Shown here: positions 7,123 to 14,487 of the stretch, one piece after another
Numbering within the stretch: the first letter of the stretch is position 1
Layout: every line of letters begins with the position of its first letter
DNA from: CAYFKJ01 sp964528595
GTDB taxonomy: Bacteria > Pseudomonadota > Alphaproteobacteria > UBA2966
NCBI GenBank assembly: GCA_964528595.1
Contig: CAZGTM010000056.1
Span: forward strand, 1 to 23,969
Reading direction: 5' to 3'
DNA: 23,969 nt
The notes under the pieces: generated by a model
The model's input: the letters and a program-made list of their open reading frames with translations, nothing else
The model's database searches: none
Told to the model about the DNA's origin: nothing
Position numbers and translations under genes: made by a program

Positions 7123-7977
7123 ATGCAGCGTTTAAGTGGGATCGTTGTCGCGGGAATTTTCGGTTTATCTTTGCTGTGGACTGCCAGCGTACCTGCCGTA
7201 GACGCCATCACGTTGGCCCGCATTCCCCATATTCACGCCATCGCCGTCGATCCAGTCGACGACAGCCGGCTTATTTTAGGCACCCGGAAAGGCCTCTACC
7301 GGGTTACCCCTGACCAGGCCCTGACGCCGCTGCTCGACGGCAAGCACGAAATTACTGGCCTGGCGGTCTCCGCCGACGGGCGACGGCTCATCGTCAGCGG
7401 CAGCAAGTCCCGCAAAGGTTTTGGTGCTCTATACAGCAATGATAGCGGCAGCACCTGGAAATCCGCCGCCACGGGGAAATCGGGGGCTCTTTCGCTGCGG
7501 CTTCTCGCCAATGGATCCGGTGACATGAAGCGCCTCTACGCCATCGGTAAAGCCCTTCATGTTAGCCGCGACGGAGGCGGCAACTGGCGCGATGTCGGCG
7601 CACCACCTGCCGCCACTCTGGGGCTCAAGGTTCTGGACGCTTCAGCCGGGAATCTGTTGGCCGCGACCGCGAAGGGTCTGATGGAAAGCACCGACGGCGG
7701 CAAATCCTGGAAATCGGCCAGCGCCGGGCCCGACGGCCGCCCGGCCAGCATGGTCGGCAAAGCAGGCAGCGGCGCCTACGCCTTCGTCGTCGGGGGCGGG
7801 CTGTACACGCGCGCCAAGCCCGGGCGGAAATGGCAACAACTGTCCGGTCCCAAGGCGTTTGATGGGGCCCTCATTCACCTGACCGGCAGTTCAGAGCGGC
7901 TTGTCGCGGTAACCCAGTACATGAAAATACTGATCAGCCGGGATGGCGGGCAAAAATGGACGCGCTACGGCAGGTAG
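7123..7977 (+). CDS. Secreted Asp-box (BNR) repeat beta-propeller protein
   Basis: The product is 284 residues with an N-terminal signal peptide (hydrophobic 5-24, likely cleavage after AVDA at 28). Four clear Asp boxes of the S-x-D-x-G-x-x-W type occur: SNDSGSTW (105-112), SRDGGGNW (148-155), STDGGKSW (189-196) and SRDGGQKW (272-279). A fifth, degenerate one is PGRKW (233-237). Spacing of about 40 residues fits blades of a propeller, similar to sialidase-like and Ycf48-like BNR proteins. No sialidase catalytic set (Arg triad, Tyr/Glu pair) is evident, so it is probably a binding or assembly protein, not a glycosidase. It starts 4 nt after the gamma-glutamyltransferase stop and is likely in the same transcript. 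Its partner is unknown. Confidence 0.8.
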   Translation: MQRLSGIVVAGIFGLSLLWTASVPAVDAITLARIPHIHAIAVDPVDDSRLILGTRKGLYRVTPDQALTPLLDGKHEITGLAVSADGRRLIVSGSKSRKGFGALYSNDSGSTWKSAATGKSGALSLRLLANGSGDMKRLYAIGKALHVSRDGGGNWRDVGAPPAATLGLKVLDASAGNLLAATAKGLMESTDGGKSWKSASAGPDGRPASMVGKAGSGAYAFVVGGGLYTRAKPGRKWQQLSGPKAFDGALIHLTGSSERLVAVTQYMKILISRDGGQKWTRYGR

Positions 7978-8033
7978 GATTTTTCGTACCGGGCAAGAAT
8001 AATCGCCGAAAATCGAATAATATTAGATAAATC

Positions 8034-8063
8034 CGAGATTATATATTGAATTGATATATCTCG
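8034..8063. repeat. Imperfect AT-rich inverted repeat upstream of the PadR operon
   Basis: CGAGAT (8034-8039) is repeated inverted as ATCTCG (8058-8063), with an AT-rich centre (TATATTGAATTGATATA) that is itself partly symmetric. It overlaps the candidate -35 box at 8046-8051. It could be a second regulator site or simply the AT-rich upstream part of the promoter. The symmetry is visible; the function is inference. Confidence 0.35.
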
Positions 8064-8075
8064 ATCCAATATAAG
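8046..8075 (+). promoter_or_regulatory. Candidate sigma70-type promoter of the padR-efflux operon
   Basis: TTGAAT (8046-8051) and TATAAG (8070-8075) are separated by 18 nt, in the most AT-rich stretch of the window. The -10 box matches the consensus at five of six positions. Transcription would start near 8082, inside the palindrome at 8076-8096 and about 25 nt before the PadR start codon. No alternative promoter in this 130-bp gap looks better. Confidence 0.55.
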
Positions 8076-8096
8076 CCTGACATCGTAAATGTCAGG
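8076..8096. promoter_or_regulatory. Perfect palindrome at the transcription start: candidate PadR operator / 5'-leader hairpin
   Basis: CCTGACAT (8076-8083), a 5-nt spacer CGTAA, and ATGTCAGG (8089-8096) form a perfect 8-bp-arm inverted repeat directly after the -10 box. PadR proteins are dimeric winged-helix regulators that often bind such symmetric sites in front of their own gene, so autorepression is the simplest reading. The right arm also contains the AGGA (8094-8097) that would serve as the Shine-Dalgarno for the ATG at 8108. If transcription starts at or before 8076, the leader RNA could hide the ribosome site in a hairpin. Confidence 0.55.
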
Positions 8097-8107
8097 ATCC
8101 CCAATCC

Positions 8108-8641
8108 ATGGACGTCAAAACCTTTTGCCTGGGCATATTGTCGATTGGCGACTCAACCGGTTATGAAATCAAAAAGAAGCTGGAAGGGCCTTTCGGCCAC
8201 TTTTTTGATGCCAGCTTCGGCTCGATATATCCGGCGCTTAAGAAACTGAGTGAGGAGGGACTGGTCGAACGGACCGAACTCGCCCAAGACAAAAAGCCCG
8301 ATAAGAAAGTCTACAGCATCACCACCGCGGGCCGGCTGGCGCTTTTCGACAGCCTTGCCAAGCCGGTTACGCCGGACAGGATCCGTTCAGATTTCCTGGC
8401 CACTATGCTTTTCGCAGACATTCTACCCCCGGCCAAGATCGACGACATGATCCTGGACCGTATCTCGGCCTACCGGGAATCGCTTAGCCAGCTGGAATGC
8501 GATGTCGAAACCGACACCCCCGGCGGGGTGTTTGTTTGCGGCTTCGGTAAAGCGATCTACGGCGCCGCCGTCGAATACCTTGAAACGCACCGCCACGAGA
8601 TTGTCGGCGAAAGCCTCCTCGTTGCGGCGGAGACCGCATGA
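8108..8641 (+). CDS. PadR-family transcriptional regulator
   Basis: The protein has 177 residues. The N-terminal winged helix-turn-helix (about 1-85) begins DVKTFCLGILSIGDSTGYEIKKKL and includes the recognition segment FGSIYPALKKLSEEGLVE and a wing with DKKPDKKVYSIT, all typical of PadR. The C-terminal part (about 95-177) is a helical dimerisation region like that of the longer PadR subfamily. Such regulators usually repress a neighbouring efflux or detoxification operon and release DNA when they bind a small hydrophobic compound. The gene leads an operon with the adaptor and RND pump and overlaps the adaptor by ATGA (8638-8641), so control of that pump, plus autoregulation through the palindrome upstream, is likely. 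The ligand is unknown. Confidence 0.9.
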   Translation: MDVKTFCLGILSIGDSTGYEIKKKLEGPFGHFFDASFGSIYPALKKLSEEGLVERTELAQDKKPDKKVYSITTAGRLALFDSLAKPVTPDRIRSDFLATMLFADILPPAKIDDMILDRISAYRESLSQLECDVETDTPGGVFVCGFGKAIYGAAVEYLETHRHEIVGESLLVAAETA

Positions 8642-9744
8642 TGAACAAGTCATATCTTATCGCCTTTGTTTTCGCCGCCGCCGTCGCCGGCTGGATTTTA
8701 TCGGGCCAGGTCGGCGCCAACGACGACCCCGCCGGCACGACGCCGCCGGAGGGTCAATCAGCGGATGAACAGGCCAAAACGTCGCCGCCCGAGGAACTGG
8801 TTTCCGTCCGGGTACGCGTGCTCAAAGCCCAAGCGCACCGCCGCGAAATCGTACTGCGCGGCCGCACGGAAGCCGTTCGCTCGGTCGCCGTCAAGGCCGA
8901 GATCCCCGGCGTGATCACCAAGATTGCGGTCAAGAAGGGTGCGCGCGTCAAGGCGGGCGACCTTATCGCCAAGATCGACATGCAGGATCGCGCGGAACGC
9001 CTGGTGGAAGCCAAAGCCTTGGCCCGTCAGCGCCAGCTTGAATACAAGGCCGCGGAGGCGCTCTCGAAAAAGGGTTACCGGGCGGAGACCAAGCTTGCAG
9101 CTTCCATGACGCAATTGGATTCCGCCAAGGCGCTGGTGACGCGAATTGAGATCGAGATCGAGCACACTGATTTACGCGCACCGTTCGCCGGCATCGTTGA
9201 TTCCCGCCCCATCGAGATCGGCGATTACCTGAAAGTGGGCAATCCGGTCGCAACGATCGTCGATCAGGAACCCTATTTGGTGGTCGGTGAGGTTTCCGAG
9301 CGCGAAGTCAGCTATCTGAAGATCGGTCAGATGGCCGAAGCGACCTTGATCACCGGCCAGAAGGTTGCCGGCAAAATCCGCTTCATCGCCAAGACCGCCG
9401 ATCCGCAAACGCGGACGTTCCACGTCGAAGTCCAGGTGCCCAACAAGAAACGCAATCTCAGGGACGGCGTCACGGCCCAGATCCGAATTCCGGTTGCCGA
9501 GGTCCAGGCCCACTTGGTGTCGCACGCCGTCATGACCCTGAACGACGAGGGTCTTATCGGTGTCAAAGTCGTCGATCTCGACGGCATCGTACACTTCGTT
9601 CCCGCCGTGATCATTGCCGACAGCCAGGAGGGCGTTTGGCTTGCAGGCTTGCCGGAAACCGTCGGCGTCATCATGGTCGGCCAGGAGTTCGTGCGTGACG
9701 GCGACAAGGTCGATCCCGTGATCGAAGCGGGACCGACCTCATGA
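8638..9744 (+). CDS. RND efflux periplasmic adaptor (membrane fusion protein)
   Basis: The 368-residue protein is anchored or exported by an N-terminal hydrophobic segment (about 5-22, YLIAFVFAAAVAGWILSG); no lipobox Cys is present. A Pro/Glu-rich linker follows to about residue 52. The barrel-sandwich halves are AVKAEIPGVITKIAVKKGAR with VKAGDLIAKID, and DLRAPFAGIVDSRPIEIGDY, flanking a short helical hairpin (about 120-180). Beta-barrel and membrane-proximal domains follow to the C-terminus. It would bridge the inner-membrane RND pump to an outer-membrane channel; no TolC-like gene is in the window, so a channel encoded elsewhere must be used. Overlaps of 4 nt (ATGA) at both ends show tight coupling with padR and the pump. 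The start could be either of two adjacent ATGs (8638 or 8641). Confidence 0.92.
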   Translation: MMNKSYLIAFVFAAAVAGWILSGQVGANDDPAGTTPPEGQSADEQAKTSPPEELVSVRVRVLKAQAHRREIVLRGRTEAVRSVAVKAEIPGVITKIAVKKGARVKAGDLIAKIDMQDRAERLVEAKALARQRQLEYKAAEALSKKGYRAETKLAASMTQLDSAKALVTRIEIEIEHTDLRAPFAGIVDSRPIEIGDYLKVGNPVATIVDQEPYLVVGEVSEREVSYLKIGQMAEATLITGQKVAGKIRFIAKTADPQTRTFHVEVQVPNKKRNLRDGVTAQIRIPVAEVQAHLVSHAVMTLNDEGLIGVKVVDLDGIVHFVPAVIIADSQEGVWLAGLPETVGVIMVGQEFVRDGDKVDPVIEAGPTS

Positions 9745-12700
9745 ACGGAGTCATCTCCGCCGCCATTAATCGTTCCCGGACGGTTCTCGCGACGTTGGTG
9801 CTGATCCTGATAACGGGATCGGTCGCCTACGTAACGATCCCCAAGGAATCCGACCCCGACGTCGACATTCCAATTCTCTACGTCTCGATGAGCCACGAGG
9901 GCATTTCGCCGGAAGACGCCGAACGTCTTTTGGTGCGGCCCATGGAGAAGGAACTGCGGTCCATCGAGGGCGTCAAGGAGATGCGCTCCACTGCCGGAGA
10001 GGGTTTTGCCTCTGTGCTGTTGGAATTCGAAGCCGGATTCAATGCCGACCAGGCCATGGTGGACGTACGCGAGGGTGTCGATCGGGCCAAGGGCGAACTG
10101 CCTGGCGATACAGAGGATCCCACGGTCAACGAGGTCAATGTCGGCCTCTTCCCGGTGCTCGTCGTGGCGCTTTCCGGCGACGTGCCGGAACGCGCGTTGA
10201 TGAAACTGGCGCGGAATCTCAGAGACGACGTCGAAGCGTTACCCGGCGTGCTGGAAGCCGATATCGCCGGCAACCGCGAGGAACTGCTGGAAATCGTCGT
10301 CGATCCTTTACGGCTGGAGAGCTACCAGATTTCGCACACCGAATTGATTAATGCGGTGTCGCTGAACAACCGCCTGGTCGCCGCCGGCGCGCTGAATTCG
10401 GGCACCGGCCGGTTCTCGGTCAAGGTGCCGGGACTATTCAAAACCGCCAAGGATGTTTTTGATCTGCCCATCAAGGTGCGCGGCGACGGCGTCGTCACGC
10501 TGGGCGACATCACCAGTGTGCGCCGTACCTTCAAGGACGCACAAAGCCTGGCCCGGATCGACGGCAAACCCGCCGTCACCCTGGAGATCAAAAAACGTCT
10601 CGGCGAAAACGTTATCGAGACCATCGAGGAAGTGCGCCGCATCGTGGCCGACCGCCAGGATAGCTGGCCGGCCGGCGTCAAGGTCTCGTTCATGCAGGAT
10701 AAGTCCAAGGACATCCGCACCATCCTCAAGGACCTGCAGAACAACGTGATCAGCGCCATTATCCTTGTCATGGTGCTGGTCGTCGGCGCCCTGGGTCTGC
10801 GCAGCGGCCTGCTCGTCGGCATCGCCATTCCCTCGTCGTTCCTGATCGGCATTCTGGTGCTCACGATCATGGACCTGACGCTCAATATTGTCGTGCTGTT
10901 CAGCCTGATCCTGGCCGTCGGCATGCTGGTCGACGGCGCCATCGTGGTGACCGAGTTTGCCGACCGCAAGATGGCCGAAGGGCTGCACAAGCGTGAAGCC
11001 TACGCGATGGCGGCAAAGCGCATGGCTTGGCCCATCATCGCCTCCACGGCGACGACACTGGCCGTGTTCATGCCGCTGCTGTTCTGGCCCGGCATCGTCG
11101 GCGAGTTCATGAAATTTCTGCCCATTACGCTGATCGCGACGCTGGCCGGTTCGCTGGTCGTGGCGTTGATATTCGTGCCAACCCTGGGAGCGTTGATGGG
11201 CAAACCCGGCAGCGGCAATACCGAAGTACTCACCCATCTTGCGGCTGCCGAAACCGGCGACATCAACAAGGTTCCGGGATTTACCGGCGCCTACGTTCGC
11301 ACGGTCTCTAGCGCCGTGCGCCACCCGATCCTGGTAGTTTTCGCTGCGGTCGGAATTTTGATTTCTGTCATGCTCTACTACGCCTTCAACGGCAATGGCG
11401 TTGAATTCTTCCCCGAGGTCGAACCGGACAAAGCGATTGCCTACGTGCACGCCCGCGGCAACATGTCGATCGATGAAACCGACAACCTGGTAAGCGAGGT
11501 CGAAAAACGCCTCCTGCCCATCGACGGTCTGTCCGCGGTCTATACCCGCGTGGGTCGGCCCTCCGAGGGCGCCGACATCGCGGATGACGTCATCGGTACA
11601 TTCCAGTTCGAATTCCGTGATTGGCAAACCCGGCGCCCCGCCAAGGAAATCCTCGCCGAGGCCCGCGAACGCACCGGCGATCTTGCCGGCATCGACGTCG
11701 AGGTCCGCATCCCCGAAAGCGGCCCGCCCACCGGGAAACCCGTGCAGCTTCACTTCCGCTCGCGCGATCCCAGCGCCATCGAACCGGTTTTACTGAAAGT
11801 GTTGCAGGGTGTACGCCAGATCGACGGCCTGGTCGATATCGAGGACAGCCGGCCCATACCCGGCATCGAATGGCAGATCGACGTCGATCGCGCCCAGGCC
11901 GGACGCTTCGGCGCCGACGTGACCACCGTCGGCCAGATGATCAAGCTTGTCACCAACGGCATCAAGGTGGGTGAATACCGTCCCGACGACGCCGACGAGG
12001 AAATCGAAATTCGCGTGCGCTATCCCGAGGACGAACGCAACATCAACCAGCTCGACCAGATCCGGGTGATGACCAACCACGGGCTCGTGCCGATTAGCAA
12101 TTTCGTCTCCCGCAAGCCCATGCCCAAGGTCGGCACGGTCAAGCGCACCGACGCCATGCGCGTCATGAACATCAAGGCGGAAGTCGCCGACGGCATCCTG
12201 GCGGACGACAAGGTTACGGAAGTCAAAGCCTGGCTGGCGACGCAGGACCTCGACCCCGAGGTGCACATCGCCTTCAAGGGCGAGGACGAGGAACAGAAGA
12301 AGGCGGAACAGTTCCTGACACGCGCCTTCATGGTCGCCCTCTTCGTCATGGCCATTATCCTGGTCACCCAGTTCAACAGCTTCTATCAGGCCTTCCTGAT
12401 CCTGACGGCGGTCATCATGTCGACTGTCGGCGTCGTGATCGGACTTATCGTCACGGGTCAAACCTTCGGTATCGTTATGACAGGCGTCGGGATCATCACG
12501 CTGGCTGGAATCGTGGTGAACAATAACATCGTGCTAATCGACACCTATGATCGTCTCAGGCATTCCGGCATGCCGGCCCATGAGGCCATCGTCCGAACCG
12601 GTGCACAGCGCTTTAGGCCGGTGTTGTTGACAGCGGTAACGACGATCTTCGGCCTGATGCCCATGGTGCTTGCGCTCAACATCGATTTGGTTACGCGGGA

Positions 12701-12917
12701 AGTTTCTTCTGGCGCACCCTCGACCCAGTGGTGGCTTCAGCTTTCCACCGCCGTGGTCAGCGGTCTGGCGTTCGCCACCATCCTGACCTTGATCGTGACA
12801 CCGAGCCTGCTTGCCATCGGTGCCAACACCGGCGCGTTTTTCGAGAACCGAAAAGCCAAGCGTCTGGCGAGACGCCAGGCCAAAGAACAGCGGTCGGTAA
12901 AAGCGCCGGCGGAATAG
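9741..12917 (+). CDS. RND efflux pump, HAE1 (AcrB-like) family permease
   Basis: This inner-membrane proton-driven drug or solute exporter is 1058 residues long, normal for the family. Layout: TM1 (about 10-32), a first porter region, TM2-6 (about 335-480) with the FxxF-like start IPKESDPDVDIP, TM7 near 525-545, a second porter region, and TM8-12 (about 860-1035). The TM4 motif reads AVGMLVDGAIVVTEFADRKM: the AcrB Asp407 equivalent is Asp398, but the Asp408 position is Gly399. In TM10 the AcrB Lys940 position is Asn927 (VVNNNIVLIDTYDRL). It therefore belongs to a divergent branch with a changed proton relay. It is coupled to the adaptor by ATGA overlap and presumably controlled by PadR. Its stop lies 2 nt from the convergent pssA stop. 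The substrate cannot be inferred. Confidence 0.93.
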   Translation: MNGVISAAINRSRTVLATLVLILITGSVAYVTIPKESDPDVDIPILYVSMSHEGISPEDAERLLVRPMEKELRSIEGVKEMRSTAGEGFASVLLEFEAGFNADQAMVDVREGVDRAKGELPGDTEDPTVNEVNVGLFPVLVVALSGDVPERALMKLARNLRDDVEALPGVLEADIAGNREELLEIVVDPLRLESYQISHTELINAVSLNNRLVAAGALNSGTGRFSVKVPGLFKTAKDVFDLPIKVRGDGVVTLGDITSVRRTFKDAQSLARIDGKPAVTLEIKKRLGENVIETIEEVRRIVADRQDSWPAGVKVSFMQDKSKDIRTILKDLQNNVISAIILVMVLVVGALGLRSGLLVGIAIPSSFLIGILVLTIMDLTLNIVVLFSLILAVGMLVDGAIVVTEFADRKMAEGLHKREAYAMAAKRMAWPIIASTATTLAVFMPLLFWPGIVGEFMKFLPITLIATLAGSLVVALIFVPTLGALMGKPGSGNTEVLTHLAAAETGDINKVPGFTGAYVRTVSSAVRHPILVVFAAVGILISVMLYYAFNGNGVEFFPEVEPDKAIAYVHARGNMSIDETDNLVSEVEKRLLPIDGLSAVYTRVGRPSEGADIADDVIGTFQFEFRDWQTRRPAKEILAEARERTGDLAGIDVEVRIPESGPPTGKPVQLHFRSRDPSAIEPVLLKVLQGVRQIDGLVDIEDSRPIPGIEWQIDVDRAQAGRFGADVTTVGQMIKLVTNGIKVGEYRPDDADEEIEIRVRYPEDERNINQLDQIRVMTNHGLVPISNFVSRKPMPKVGTVKRTDAMRVMNIKAEVADGILADDKVTEVKAWLATQDLDPEVHIAFKGEDEEQKKAEQFLTRAFMVALFVMAIILVTQFNSFYQAFLILTAVIMSTVGVVIGLIVTGQTFGIVMTGVGIITLAGIVVNNNIVLIDTYDRLRHSGMPAHEAIVRTGAQRFRPVLLTAVTTIFGLMPMVLALNIDLVTREVSSGAPSTQWWLQLSTAVVSGLAFATILTLIVTPSLLAIGANTGAFFENRKAKRLARRQAKEQRSVKAPAE

Positions 12918-12919
12918 AT

Positions 12920-13720
12920 TTATTCCACTTCCTCGTTGCCTGAATCGTCTTCCAATTCCGCTTTGCCGTTATCCGCCGCGGCAAGGCGGGCATGGCCGCG
13001 GATTGAAAAGGGGATGCTGAAGAGGTAGAGCGTCGTGGCGGCAGCCAGGACGAACCATGGGTAGCTGGTGATAACGGCGCCCAAAAGTCCGACCACGATG
13101 AGGACGGGCAGCACCGCTTCCCGTTTGACCCGCATCTTCTTGAAGGAATAGGTCGGGATGCGGCTCACCATCATGAAGGCGACGAACACGGTGTTGATGG
13201 CCACGACGAAGGGCAGCCGGAAGACATCGTCACCCAGTTGAAAGCTGATCATCACCGGCAGCAGAACGAGACCGGCGGCGGCCGGGGCCGGAACGCCGGT
13301 GAAAAAATTCGCTTCCCAATCCGGCACGTTGTCATCCTCGCTCGCCGTATTGAAGCGGGCCAGGCGCAGGCCGCAACAGACGGCATAGGCCAGCACCAGT
13401 ATCCACCCGATGCCGCCCATATTCTCAAGGCTCCAGCGATAGAGCAGCAGCCCCGGCGCGACGCCGAAACAGACGAAATCCGACAGGCTGTCGAGTTCAG
13501 CGCCGAACTTCGACGTTCCCTTCAACAATCGTGCGACGCGCCCGTCGAGGGCATCCAACAGTGCCGCCAGCGCAATGGCCATAACCGCCATTTCCCAACG
13601 TTCCGCCAGCGCGAAGCGGACGGAGGTCAGACCGGCGCAGACCGCCAACACCGTCAGGATATTGGGGATCAGGCTGTTGACCGGCAAATCCCTGAGTCTG
13701 GGACGACGCGAACGCAGCAT
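12920..13720 (-). CDS. pssA: CDP-diacylglycerol--serine O-phosphatidyltransferase (phosphatidylserine synthase)
   Basis: The enzyme joins CDP-diacylglycerol and L-serine to give phosphatidylserine, the first committed step to phosphatidylethanolamine. It is an integral inner-membrane protein of 266 residues with about 6-8 helices. The CDP-alcohol phosphotransferase signature D-x2-DG-x2-AR-x8-G-x3-D-x3-D is intact: Asp56, Asp59-Gly60, Ala63-Arg64, Gly73, Asp77 and Asp81. The C-terminus ends in an acidic tail (ELEDDSGNEEVE). It begins 2 nt after the psd stop, with GGAGG inside the end of psd as its ribosome site, so the two are co-translated. It is the type II (alphaproteobacterial/Bacillus) enzyme, not the enterobacterial PLD-like one. 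Confidence 0.94.
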   Translation of the reverse strand: MLRSRRPRLRDLPVNSLIPNILTVLAVCAGLTSVRFALAERWEMAVMAIALAALLDALDGRVARLLKGTSKFGAELDSLSDFVCFGVAPGLLLYRWSLENMGGIGWILVLAYAVCCGLRLARFNTASEDDNVPDWEANFFTGVPAPAAAGLVLLPVMISFQLGDDVFRLPFVVAINTVFVAFMMVSRIPTYSFKKMRVKREAVLPVLIVVGLLGAVITSYPWFVLAAATTLYLFSIPFSIRGHARLAAADNGKAELEDDSGNEEVE

Positions 13721-13722
13721 GT

Positions 13723-14415
13723 TCAGCGCACCTCCCCATGGCGCTGGGGCTCGTCCGAGGCGCCATCCGCCAAGACCGTTTCACCCGCCACGGTCAACTG
13801 CCCTGGCAGGACCAGCGGCGCCATGCCTTCGTCCAGGTAGACGTCGACGCGGCTGCCGAAACGGATCAGGCCGAAGCGGCCGCCTGCCTTGACCTCCTCA
13901 CCCTCCTTCAGGTCACACAGGATGCGCCGTGCCACCAGGCCGGCGATCTGGACGAAAGCGATGTCCTTGCCGCCGGTCGTCGTCATGCGGATGGACTGGC
14001 GTTCGTTGGCTTCGCTGGCCTTGTCGAGGGAGGCGTTGAGAAACTTGCCGGGGCGGTAGCAGACCTTGGTGATCGTGCCGTCCATCGGCGCCCGGTTCAC
14101 ATGGACATTGAAGACGTTCATAAAGACGCTGATACGCATGCGGGCATCGTCGCCCATCCCGAGTTCCTCCGGCGGAACCGCGCGCTCGATCATCTGGACG
14201 ACGCCGTCAGCCGGGCTGATAACCAGACCCTCGCGCGTCGGTGTGGTGCGTTCGGGGTCACGGAAGAAGTAAGCACACCAGGCCGTCAAAACGACGCCAA
14301 TCCAGCCGAGCGGTTCCATCCACTGGAAGAGAAAGAATGTTACGACCGCGAAGATCGCGATAAAGCGGTAGCCCTCGCGGTTGATCGGTACCAGAACTGA
14401 TTCCAGAGCGTGCAC
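13723..14415 (-). CDS. psd: Phosphatidylserine decarboxylase proenzyme, short (PSD-A) type
   Basis: The enzyme decarboxylates phosphatidylserine to phosphatidylethanolamine at the inner membrane. At 230 residues it is the short archaeal/alphaproteobacterial-like form. Seen in order are a hydrophobic N-terminal region (about 18-50), FFRDPER (50-56), SPADGVV (67-73), MNVFNVHVNRAP (99-110) and the self-cleavage motif IRFGSRVDVYL. Cleavage between Gly187 and Ser188 would make the pyruvoyl cofactor at Ser188. The start is GTG at 14415 with GGGAG about 10 nt upstream; no in-frame ATG fits better. It sits between the ABC exporter (72 bp upstream) and pssA (2 nt downstream), so both steps of phosphatidylethanolamine synthesis lie in one operon. 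Confidence 0.94.
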   Translation of the reverse strand: MHALESVLVPINREGYRFIAIFAVVTFFLFQWMEPLGWIGVVLTAWCAYFFRDPERTTPTREGLVISPADGVVQMIERAVPPEELGMGDDARMRISVFMNVFNVHVNRAPMDGTITKVCYRPGKFLNASLDKASEANERQSIRMTTTGGKDIAFVQIAGLVARRILCDLKEGEEVKAGGRFGLIRFGSRVDVYLDEGMAPLVLPGQLTVAGETVLADGASDEPQRHGEVR

Positions 14416-14487
14416 GTTGGGTTTTCTCCCGTCATCGGGCCTAGGCGGCCTCGTTGGCGCGCAGTCTACCCCCGCAAGGCGGATACG

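Noticed and set aside
10434..11753. 439-codon minus-strand open frame inside the RND pump gene
   Set aside because: It is a shadow of the RND gene with D/H/Q-rich low-complexity composition and no domain.
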